Positions 8,854-15,444 of a DNA stretch of 64,000 bases are shown here, in pieces. Position 1 is the stretch's first letter. Each line of letters begins with the position of its first letter. The notes under the pieces were generated by a model, which was given only the letters and a program-made list of their open reading frames with translations, was not told where the DNA came from and ran no database searches. The DNA is from Eubacterium sp. (lineage in GTDB: Bacteria; Bacillota; Clostridia; Lachnospirales; Lachnospiraceae): assembly GCA_017619835.1 (NCBI GenBank), contig JAFZRN010000020.1:1-64000 (forward strand), written 5' to 3'. A program made the position numbers and the translations under genes.

Positions 8854-8957
8854 CAGTCTGCAAAGCAGGTATTTCCATAGTTAATCCCCCGAAGAGTCTA
8901 TTATATTTTTTTATCAGCTTTATTGATTATTTATGAAAACACCTGCTTTGCAGACTG
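8854..8957. repeat. 17-bp perfect inverted repeat flanking a 70-bp intergenic segment
   Basis: CAGTCTGCAAAGCAGGT at 8854-8870 is repeated in perfect inverse orientation at 8941-8957. The 70 bp between them contains a minus-strand TATAAT at 8900-8905 and the optional upstream ATG of the TadE-like gene. Such repeats around a promoter-like segment are typical of invertible switches, but the same layout would also fold as a long hairpin in the mRNA. No recombinase gene is nearby. Confidence 0.6.
8900..8905 (-). promoter_or_regulatory. possible internal promoter (-10) inside the inverted repeat
   Basis: A perfect TATAAT lies in very AT-rich DNA on the minus strand, about 65 bp before the TadE-like ATG at 8836. 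I see no good -35 at 16-18 bp, so it would have to be weak or activator-dependent. Confidence 0.35.
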
Positions 8958-8967
8958 ACCTAATAAT

Positions 8968-10425
8968 CTAATATCCGATTTCCTCATGATAGCTGTAGCG
9001 TCTGCCTTTATAATCAATGTCAGCATCTACGGCAAAAGCAGTGATACAGTTTCTGATCAAAAATGAGGGATCGGAGTTCTTTTTAGTATTTATCTGGATA
9101 AGATCCAGCATTCTTTTTTCAAGTTTGTCTCCCTGGAGAAATGCAAGGATCAGAAGGTAGTCCTTATATCCCACTCCCTCTTCATCTTCTTTTTCTCCGT
9201 TACAGATTTCTTCCAGATGTGCAAGACTTTCAAAATCCGTAAGCCAGTTTGTTTCGTCCTTCAGGTAAGGAACCTTATGATTTCTGAGAAGTCTGTACAC
9301 ATCAGCAACACTTTCTATATATGACCAGCAGCCGGCCAGAAGATACTTGACCACGGGTTCAAGAACGGGGAATTCTACTGTAAGCGCAGCTGCCAACGTC
9401 TCACATTCTCCCATTTTTATAGAATCCGTTACTATGTAGCCAAAATTGAAACCGAATCTGATAAGAAGAAGTTCATTTACTACTGTTTTGTAATTAGCTC
9501 CATCCGTAGATCTTCCCGCCACAAGATATTCCATCTCAAGATTTAATACCGTATCATCATATTTTTTCTCAGTCAGAAGATTAAAATATGACGACGCATA
9601 TGAAAGACTTCCTGCCTTATCTGTAAAACCACTGCTCCAGCCTCCTGACTTAAGTCCGTCCATCTCCATCCGGTCCTTATCACTGAAACTGGTATCCACT
9701 TCCATGGAATCACCGGGTTCAAATCCTCCCGAAGGAAGTTCATTCAGGTCGAGCTTACTCTCCTTTAATTCAACCTCCTTGGGAAGAAGCAGCAGATGTA
9801 TTCCTGCATCTGTATAGGTCTTAAGAGTTTCTCTCGGATCGGTAACATTATCTTCATCATCTGATCCTTCATCCTCATCATCTTCCGATGAATCAGCATT
9901 TTCACTTATCTCAGCCTGCCGCTCATTTATATCCGAATCTATATTTTGTACTGTTGTTTCATCCACCGGCTTATCATTTCCGTTGGTTTTATCCATTATC
10001 TTTTCAGCAACATTATCAGCCAGATCGTATTTAAAGTTATCCTTGATCTGTCTTTTAAATTCACTGCATTCATCATCCAGTAATGATTTTTTCTTTGATA
10101 TCACAATTTCTTCAATCTCGTATCCTTTTCCGAGATCGGTTTTCAATGTATCACTGATAGATTGTTCCATTCCGCCGGTACCGCTGCTCCGGTTAACATC
10201 CAGCGTAAGGATATGGTAACGGTCAAAAACATAACGATTGTAGCTCGCCAGCTCCGAAGACATGGCACTCGAAAGAGCAGTTGACATTTTTATACGCGCA
10301 TGATTTCTGTCACATACCTCCAGAACCACTATCACGACACCTATCATGACCACAAGGATCAAAGATATGAAGACCGTCACATATCCCCTATGTTTATTTG
10401 ATTTATCTGTTTCAGAATGCTTCAT
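8968..10425 (-). CDS. DUF5702 pseudopilin-like Tad protein
   Basis: A 485-residue protein of the DUF5702 family, known from clostridial Tad loci. The N-terminus KHRGYVTVFISLILVVMIG looks like a prepilin signal with Gly before the hydrophobic helix, but the residue at +5 is Phe instead of the usual Glu. A strongly acidic tract (about residues 175-195, SSEDDEDEGSDDED) separates the N-terminal part from a globular C-terminal region of about 280 residues without a recognised fold. It begins 3 nt after the flp stop codon, with only a weak GGGA ribosome site, so translation probably follows flp. An extracytoplasmic structural role in the pilus is inferred. Confidence 0.75.
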   Translation of the reverse strand: MKHSETDKSNKHRGYVTVFISLILVVMIGVVIVVLEVCDRNHARIKMSTALSSAMSSELASYNRYVFDRYHILTLDVNRSSGTGGMEQSISDTLKTDLGKGYEIEEIVISKKKSLLDDECSEFKRQIKDNFKYDLADNVAEKIMDKTNGNDKPVDETTVQNIDSDINERQAEISENADSSEDDEDEGSDDEDNVTDPRETLKTYTDAGIHLLLLPKEVELKESKLDLNELPSGGFEPGDSMEVDTSFSDKDRMEMDGLKSGGWSSGFTDKAGSLSYASSYFNLLTEKKYDDTVLNLEMEYLVAGRSTDGANYKTVVNELLLIRFGFNFGYIVTDSIKMGECETLAAALTVEFPVLEPVVKYLLAGCWSYIESVADVYRLLRNHKVPYLKDETNWLTDFESLAHLEEICNGEKEDEEGVGYKDYLLILAFLQGDKLEKRMLDLIQINTKKNSDPSFLIRNCITAFAVDADIDYKGRRYSYHEEIGY

Positions 10426-10428
10426 CTT

Positions 10429-10638
10429 TTATCCCGTAATAGTATTTGATCCATCAGTTATGGCCTTCCATATCTTTGTGACAAGGGCAGCCGCCTGATT
10501 CTTGAATACGATAACAAGCCCTATAAGAACAACCAATATCAGTATTATTTCCACAACAGCTACCCCGCTGTTGTCTCGTTCTATCTCTGCGAATTTTCCT
10601 TTTATCCGCCAATAGATGTCCTCCATATAATCTGTCAT
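10429..10638 (-). CDS. flp: Flp-type (type IVb) major pilin
   Basis: A 69-residue prepilin with a hydrophilic leader, processing site DNSG/VAVVEI (Gly at -1, Glu at +5) and a 22-residue hydrophobic helix (IILILVVLIGLVIVF), then a short amphipathic tail. Length and layout match the Flp1 family of Gram-positive Tad pili, which lack the Tyr at +6 of classic Flp. A strong AAAGGAGG site precedes the ATG. It sits between tadC and the DUF5702 gene and is the likely main subunit of the fibre. Confidence 0.9.
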   Translation of the reverse strand: MTDYMEDIYWRIKGKFAEIERDNSGVAVVEIILILVVLIGLVIVFKNQAAALVTKIWKAITDGSNTITG

Positions 10639-10671
10639 TTTTATATACCTCCTTTTTTATTTTTCTGTCAG

Positions 10672-12069
10672 TTACATGGCAGTAAATGCCGGATACATCA
10701 CAATTACAATAACTATGATCAGGAGTATCGATGTAGGCAGAAGAAGCTTTTCCGAAGCCTTTTCTCCTCTTTTCTTAATATGCTCCCTCTTGATAAAAAA
10801 ACTTTGCTGCACCTCAGAATCAAGAAGCCTTATAAGATTGGAATTACCGTAAGTCAGATTCTGACTCAGAAGCGACATGAGTCTCATATATTCCTGTGAC
10901 TCAAGGCTGTGACCAAGCTCCATATAGGCCGAGCTTTCACTTATTCCGGAAGCTATCTTATTAAGAGAAAAAACCACCTCATTTTTTAAGTAACTACATT
11001 TCTCCTTTTCTACGGCACGTTTCATGGCATCTCGAAGGCTGAGCCCTGCCCCTATATAAATAGTCAGTCTGTTGACAAATCCATAGTAGGCATCTTCAAG
11101 CTCATCCTTCTTTTTCTCCTCAGCCTCGCGAAGTTCGCGAAACATTTTGTAACAGGGTATTATGCATATGATCAGACCAAGAAACAGTATTGAAAGATCC
11201 CTTCTTTCCTTTCCCGAATCCCGCACAACATTCACATCCTCAATCTCATGAGGAAGTACCAGCTCCTTATCGGTCCTACTGTCCTCTTCAATAAAAAGTA
11301 TTGATGCCTTAGCCTTTTCGGAGCTGGTCATATTAGTATCACTGACAACAGAAACATCCTTCGAATAAGTATCTGAATGATTGTCATCCTTTATATCCGC
11401 TACCAATGTAACCGTCACCGGCGAATCTATCTTCTCATTACTGACTTCACCGTAGGTACTTATCACGTCCGGTTCGCTGCTGCTCCAGGATATCCTTAGC
11501 ACTCCGTTCTCATCTCTTACGGGGAGAATGAGATTCTCTGTTATCCTGTCATCAGAAGCATTAGTTCCAAGTATCTTCGACTCAATATATGCTTTAGCAG
11601 CATTACTCGCCTCTTCGAACTCCTCGTCGGTATATTCCTTCGGACTTACCTCCAGACTGAAGTTTTCAGATTTTTTATCTGCCGTATCCATAAGCTGCAT
11701 ATCTACATATACTGATGATTCTCCCGCCTCTGGCCGTTTTATCACATAAAGATTCTTTTCGGCCATAGGGACAAATGACACCCCCACGGTAATTATCGAA
11801 GCAGTATATATTCCCACGAGCAGCATGTGGTAAAGCTTAAGCAAAAACTCATCTACGCTTTCCTCCAGACTGCTCACATTAAGGACATTCGTTTTTCTGA
11901 TCATATTTCTGACCCTGTTTTTTATTCCCGGAGGTGTTCTGTGATGCAAAAAGCCAGAAACGCACCATAGCGGATCCGCTCCCTTCTTATACTTGCTGTA
12001 ATTTTTCCGGCTGATCAAAGCCAGAAGAGTAATGATCAGCACAGGGCCGATAGCTATATATCTGACCAC
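10672..12069 (-). CDS. tadC: TadC-like platform protein with inserted Ig-like domain
   Basis: A 465-residue membrane protein. Residues about 300-465 form a type II secretion F (T2SSF) domain (YIGAGLSLRDAM, AYMELGHSLESQEY, then the final membrane helix LLLPTSILLIIVIVIV) as in TadC. Unusually, about 180 residues between hydrophobic segments near 95-115 and 290-312 are predicted extracytoplasmic. They contain an atrophied bacterial Ig-like (aBig) domain pattern: LPVRDENGVLRISWSSSEP, then strands ending YSKDVSVVSD. The start is GTG at 12069, chosen for the GGAGGAG site just before it. It follows tadB by 12 nt. TadB and TadC form the inner-membrane platform driven by TadA. Confidence 0.85.
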   Translation of the reverse strand: MVRYIAIGPVLIITLLALISRKNYSKYKKGADPLWCVSGFLHHRTPPGIKNRVRNMIRKTNVLNVSSLEESVDEFLLKLYHMLLVGIYTASIITVGVSFVPMAEKNLYVIKRPEAGESSVYVDMQLMDTADKKSENFSLEVSPKEYTDEEFEEASNAAKAYIESKILGTNASDDRITENLILPVRDENGVLRISWSSSEPDVISTYGEVSNEKIDSPVTVTLVADIKDDNHSDTYSKDVSVVSDTNMTSSEKAKASILFIEEDSRTDKELVLPHEIEDVNVVRDSGKERRDLSILFLGLIICIIPCYKMFRELREAEEKKKDELEDAYYGFVNRLTIYIGAGLSLRDAMKRAVEKEKCSYLKNEVVFSLNKIASGISESSAYMELGHSLESQEYMRLMSLLSQNLTYGNSNLIRLLDSEVQQSFFIKREHIKKRGEKASEKLLLPTSILLIIVIVIVMYPAFTAM

Positions 12070-12081
12070 TTTTTCTCCTCC

Positions 12082-12792
12082 TTAATATATGTCAACGATC
12101 TTTCTCCCGAGGTAGTCAGCCCCGAGATTTGCGATCATCAGTACCGTCATAATCCCGATTCCCGCAGGTTTACCGAACAGCGGGTCGAGAAATCCTTTGT
12201 TACTCAGTCTAAGAAATACACTTATTGCAGAGGGCATAAAGACCATTATCATAAGCTCCATTCTCTTAGCCGCAACCATGGTCGCAATTTCCTCTCTCAG
12301 TTCGATCTCGCTCACTATTCTTTCAACGGTATCCCTGATTATCTTTACCGCATTTCCACCGGTCCTTCTTATCGTTGAAAGTACTGTTGCAAAATCCTCG
12401 GCTTCTCTTATATCTATTTCCTCGGCAAACTCTTTTAAGCATTGATCCAGTGAATATTTAAGTTTCAGCTTACCTTCAACCTTTTCAAGCGAACGAACCA
12501 CTATACTCTTTTTCGAATACATCCCGGTCAGATCTTTAAGTGCGAGATGCACTGAGCTTTCCATGGATTTACCCGCAGCAAGTGATGACTGAAATGAGAT
12601 CATCATGCTTTTAAGTTCTCCGAGCCTCTTCAGCTTCTCTTTCTCCAGGCTGTTCTTATGAATGACCCTGTAGCTGTATACCCCGATCATCATGGCTGGC
12701 AGAAGCCCATATATTCTGTTGTAGAATACATAGGCTCCGCCCATAGAGAAAATGAAAGCTGACAAGACAGCTTTTATATCTAATCCTTTCAT
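12082..12792 (-). CDS. tadB: TadB-like pilus platform protein
   Basis: A 236-residue membrane protein with two N-terminal hydrophobic segments, a cytoplasmic T2SSF domain (LKSMMISFQSSLAAGKSMES, then FATVLSTIRRTGGN) and two C-terminal membrane helices. It is shorter than proteobacterial TadB (about 320 residues) but typical for Gram-positive Tad loci. Its ATG overlaps the tadA stop codon (ATGA), so the two are translationally coupled. With TadC it should form the membrane platform that the TadA ATPase works on. Confidence 0.88.
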   Translation of the reverse strand: MKGLDIKAVLSAFIFSMGGAYVFYNRIYGLLPAMMIGVYSYRVIHKNSLEKEKLKRLGELKSMMISFQSSLAAGKSMESSVHLALKDLTGMYSKKSIVVRSLEKVEGKLKLKYSLDQCLKEFAEEIDIREAEDFATVLSTIRRTGGNAVKIIRDTVERIVSEIELREEIATMVAAKRMELMIMVFMPSAISVFLRLSNKGFLDPLFGKPAGIGIMTVLMIANLGADYLGRKIVDIY

Positions 12793-14030
12793 TCTGAGCT
12801 AAACCTTTCGTGATAGATTTTCAAAACCCCTGCAGTCATAAGCTTATTTACATTAAGGAGATCATTTATCTTTCTGAGTTCTCCGACAACCTTTTCCTGC
12901 TTAACATCCGTTTCAACAAACCTATAAAGCTCATGAGTTACTATTTCTTCCTTCTCCATACCGATTACCTCCCTGATCTCCAGAACCTTTCTTGACTTAT
13001 CTCTAAGTCTCCCAAGGTGAACTACTATATCTATTGCCGAAGCTATCTGCTGTCTTACCGCCTTTAACGGAAGATCCGCACCCATCAGGACCATGGATTC
13101 AAGCCTCAGCAGCATCTCATGTGCCGAGTTAGCATGCCCCGTTGACAAGCTTCCGTCGTGCCCCGTATTCATAGCCTGAAGCATATCGATGGCAGCCGCA
13201 TCTCTTACCTCACCGACGATTATCCTGTCCGGTCTCATCCTGAGACTCGTTTTTATCAGGTCTCTGATGGTTATCATATTTCTGCCCTCGACATTTGCAT
13301 TTCTCGCCTCAAGCCTGACCAGGTTATCAACCCCTATAACCTTCAGCTCGGCACTGTCCTCGATTGTTATCACTCTTTCATCCTTTGGAATAAATTCGGT
13401 AAGCGCCCCCATAAATGTCGTCTTACCTGCTCCCGTTCCTCCGGAGATAAATATGTTATATCCCGACTCCACCAAAAGCCTCATAAAGCCCGAAACAGCC
13501 TCATCGATCGCACCCAGCTCTATAAGGCGTTTCATATCAATCGTCTGTTTTGGAAACTTCCTTATAGTCACGGCACTTCCGTCAACGGATATGCCGCTTA
13601 AGACTACGTTAACCCTCGAACCGTCCGACAAGATCACATCTACTATAGGAGTTGACTCATTGACCATTCTGTCTGCAGCACCTACGATCTGCTGTATTAC
13701 AGTCAGAAGTCTGTCCGGGCTTTCAAAGGTTTTGTCGGATTTATAAACCCTTCCGTTTTTCTCATAAAATATACAATCATAGCCGTTTATCATTACTTCG
13801 GTTATGCTGTCATCCTCGAGAAAGTCGGAAAGGACATCCAGCCTTCTTATAGAATTGAAAATGCCTGCCCTTATCTTCAGTTTTTCTTTTATTGGTATGT
13901 AACATTCGCCGGCTTCCCTGGTTATGCAGCTATCGATTATCTCATTTACATCCGCATCTCTTATCTCACCGGATAGATCCATCCTTTCCAAAACCAGAGA
14001 TCTAACATTATCAGTAAACTGTTTATCCAT
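12789..14030 (-). CDS. tadA: TadA/CpaF-type pilus assembly ATPase
   Basis: About 413 residues, a secretion ATPase of the CpaF/TadA family. Visible are the N-terminal CpaF region, Walker A GGTGAGKTTF (near residue 205), the Asp box ITIEDSAEL, Walker B/His box RPDRIIVGEVRD and TGHDGSLSTGHAN, and a C-terminal Arg-rich stretch. It powers assembly of Flp pilin at the cytoplasmic membrane. I prefer the ATG at 14030 because GGGGACG lies before it; an in-frame ATG at 14042 lacks a ribosome site. Either start overlaps the end of tadZ, and the stop overlaps the tadB start. Confidence 0.92.
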   Translation of the reverse strand: MDKQFTDNVRSLVLERMDLSGEIRDADVNEIIDSCITREAGECYIPIKEKLKIRAGIFNSIRRLDVLSDFLEDDSITEVMINGYDCIFYEKNGRVYKSDKTFESPDRLLTVIQQIVGAADRMVNESTPIVDVILSDGSRVNVVLSGISVDGSAVTIRKFPKQTIDMKRLIELGAIDEAVSGFMRLLVESGYNIFISGGTGAGKTTFMGALTEFIPKDERVITIEDSAELKVIGVDNLVRLEARNANVEGRNMITIRDLIKTSLRMRPDRIIVGEVRDAAAIDMLQAMNTGHDGSLSTGHANSAHEMLLRLESMVLMGADLPLKAVRQQIASAIDIVVHLGRLRDKSRKVLEIREVIGMEKEEIVTHELYRFVETDVKQEKVVGELRKINDLLNVNKLMTAGVLKIYHERFSSE

Positions 14031-14985
14031 CCTCGTCCCCATTAGTAAGTCTGTATACTGTACGGATCATCTCCGTACTGAACTCTTCTGAATCCGGAAC
14101 ATCAACAACAGTAAGCTTATCAAGCACACCTTGATGGCCCGTATCTGACAGAAGCTTCATAAAAACTTCTATCTTTCTGACAGAAACCGGATCTCTCAGT
14201 ACCGGCATATATATCCTGTCAAAAAGATCCAGGATCGACATATCTCCAAGCGCCGCTGATCCTATATCAAAACATATTGTTGTGAAGCTCCCGGACTTGA
14301 GCAAAAGATACTTCAGCTTTTCTATCTCGGAACGTTCTACATCGTTAGCATCCAGATATGTACCCGACATCTGAGACATATACACGCCACGTTCCGCGTA
14401 GATCTGCTGCTTTATCACTTCCTCAAGATCCGGTCTGTTCATTTTCAGAGGATAGATAATATTGGTAGATAAAGCTTCCAGCTTATCGCTGAAGTTTTCC
14501 ATGCCCACATATAATCCACCCCTGACCTCATCGATACCTGCAAGCGTCATGGCCAGCCTTGTCTTACCGCAGCGTCCGATCGGAGAATATACACATATAA
14601 AATCCGATATGTTTCTTACACTCTCCACTGCAGCCGTAAGGTTTCTTTTAATCTGCTTACATATCTCACTCACCGGCTGATATCTGTAAATGTATGACTG
14701 GTTTATGGCATTTCCTCTTCCTCCTCTGTTCAGTGAATCTATATCCGACATCTCCATAACCTTGACACCCGTTAGGAAGATTTCCGAACCCTTTCGTTCG
14801 CATTGGGATGTATCATCGGTTATGATAAGATCCAGGGACCTGGATTCGAGGTAATTCCTTATGTTATTGATCTCCGAAAAAATCACGACCTGGAAACCAA
14901 TACTTGTATCAGAATTCACATATTCCATAAAAGCCTTAGAATAGTCTAAATCTCTGTCACAGACACCTACCTTGCAGGTACTCAT
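14023..14985 (-). CDS. tadZ: TadZ/CpaE-like receiver-ATPase
   Basis: A 320-residue protein with a receiver-like N-terminal half (KVGVCDRDLDYSKAFMEYV, then LDLIITDD) and a MinD/ParA-like P-loop domain (YSPIGRCGKTRLAMTLAG near residue 135). This is the layout of TadZ/CpaE, which localises the pilus machine at the cell pole. The P-loop deviates from the classic KGGxGKT. It is the first gene of the Tad locus, with AAAGGAGGG before its ATG, a small hairpin at 15005-15026 next to that site and a terminator-ended leader at 15029-15390 upstream. Confidence 0.82.
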   Translation of the reverse strand: MSTCKVGVCDRDLDYSKAFMEYVNSDTSIGFQVVIFSEINNIRNYLESRSLDLIITDDTSQCERKGSEIFLTGVKVMEMSDIDSLNRGGRGNAINQSYIYRYQPVSEICKQIKRNLTAAVESVRNISDFICVYSPIGRCGKTRLAMTLAGIDEVRGGLYVGMENFSDKLEALSTNIIYPLKMNRPDLEEVIKQQIYAERGVYMSQMSGTYLDANDVERSEIEKLKYLLLKSGSFTTICFDIGSAALGDMSILDLFDRIYMPVLRDPVSVRKIEVFMKLLSDTGHQGVLDKLTVVDVPDSEEFSTEMIRTVYRLTNGDEDG

Positions 14986-15028
14986 CAGGCACCCTCCTTT
15001 GTCTAACGTGAGTGTGACTATACGTTAA
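14986..15028 (-). promoter_or_regulatory. tadZ ribosome site with adjacent hairpin
   Basis: AAAGGAGGG lies just upstream of the tadZ ATG. Immediately 5' of it, AACGT (minus strand, 15026-15022) can pair with ACGTT (15009-15005) around a 12-nt loop. The hairpin is weak but close enough to affect ribosome access. Confidence 0.3.
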
Positions 15029-15057
15029 CAAAAAGAGGCCCGTGAATTAAAGGCCTC
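15029..15057 (-). terminator. terminator between the Tad leader and tadZ
   Basis: On the minus strand GAGGCC, an 11-nt loop and GGCCTC are followed by TTTTTGTT. It lies about 45 nt upstream of the tadZ start and on the same strand, so any transcript begun in the 15060-15390 leader must read through it to express the pilus genes. Confidence 0.65.
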
Positions 15058-15390
15058 AGACGCAACGTTATGTTGCGCAACAATCTGTTGCTTTTTGAAA
15101 AAGCGGTTTTTGGGGGAAAGCTCAAGATAAAGTATGATAATTTATTCGAAAACGCATAATCTGAGACTCATCAGGAAAATGAGTTCGAAAAAAGCAACAG
15201 TCTGTTTACACTAAATGAGCAGATTCAGTCAAAAAACATGACCGAATCTGATCGAACTGTTGCTTAAAGGAAGAATCTTTGTGCAGATTTAACGAAATTT
15301 TTATGTGAAAAACGATGAAAAAAATAGCAATTTTTGAAAAACGTCAACTGTGTTATGTAAACCATAGCATGTGTCATTATAGCCAGAGCA
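15058..15390 (-). ncRNA. structured leader RNA of the Tad locus (candidate attenuator)
   Basis: This gene-free stretch holds nested minus-strand hairpins. AAGCAACAGT (15265-15256) pairs with ACTGTTGCTT (15201-15192) and is followed by a T-run. Inside that loop a 12-position stem with one mismatch forms between 15250-15239 and 15231-15220. A third AAGCAACAG (from 15095) could pair with the same CTGTTGCTT, or instead form the hairpin GCAACA/TGTTGC at 15091-15077. The stem 15076-15062 follows, then the terminator at 15029-15057. Competing repeats ahead of a terminator are the layout of an attenuator or riboswitch. I do not recognise a known class; the c-di-GMP-I core is not seen. The promoter is uncertain (TTGACG near 15347 and TATAAT near 15379 are candidates). 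Confidence 0.45.
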
Positions 15391-15425
15391 TAAAAAGAAA
15401 GCCCCCTCAATCTGAGGAAGCTTTC
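15391..15425 (-). terminator. intrinsic terminator after the hybrid kinase gene
   Basis: On the minus strand GAAAGC...GCTTTC with inner CTCA/TGAG pairing is followed by TTTTTA. It lies 20 nt after the stop of the sensor kinase gene and separates that gene from the Tad leader. Confidence 0.8.
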
Positions 15426-15444
15426 ACTTCTTATGAATCCATTA

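Noticed and set aside
13189-13746. 185-codon plus-strand open frame opposite tadA
   Set aside because: Shadow of the pilus ATPase gene, which has all Walker and His-box motifs.
15155-15180. CTGATGAGTC on the minus strand, reminiscent of a hammerhead ribozyme core
   Set aside because: The required GAAA segment and closing stems are not in place; the bases are better explained by a local CTCAT/ATGAG hairpin.
14986-15444. Known c-di-GMP riboswitch before the Tad genes
   Set aside because: The conserved c-di-GMP-I core bases are not found on either strand; the leader is kept as an unassigned structure.
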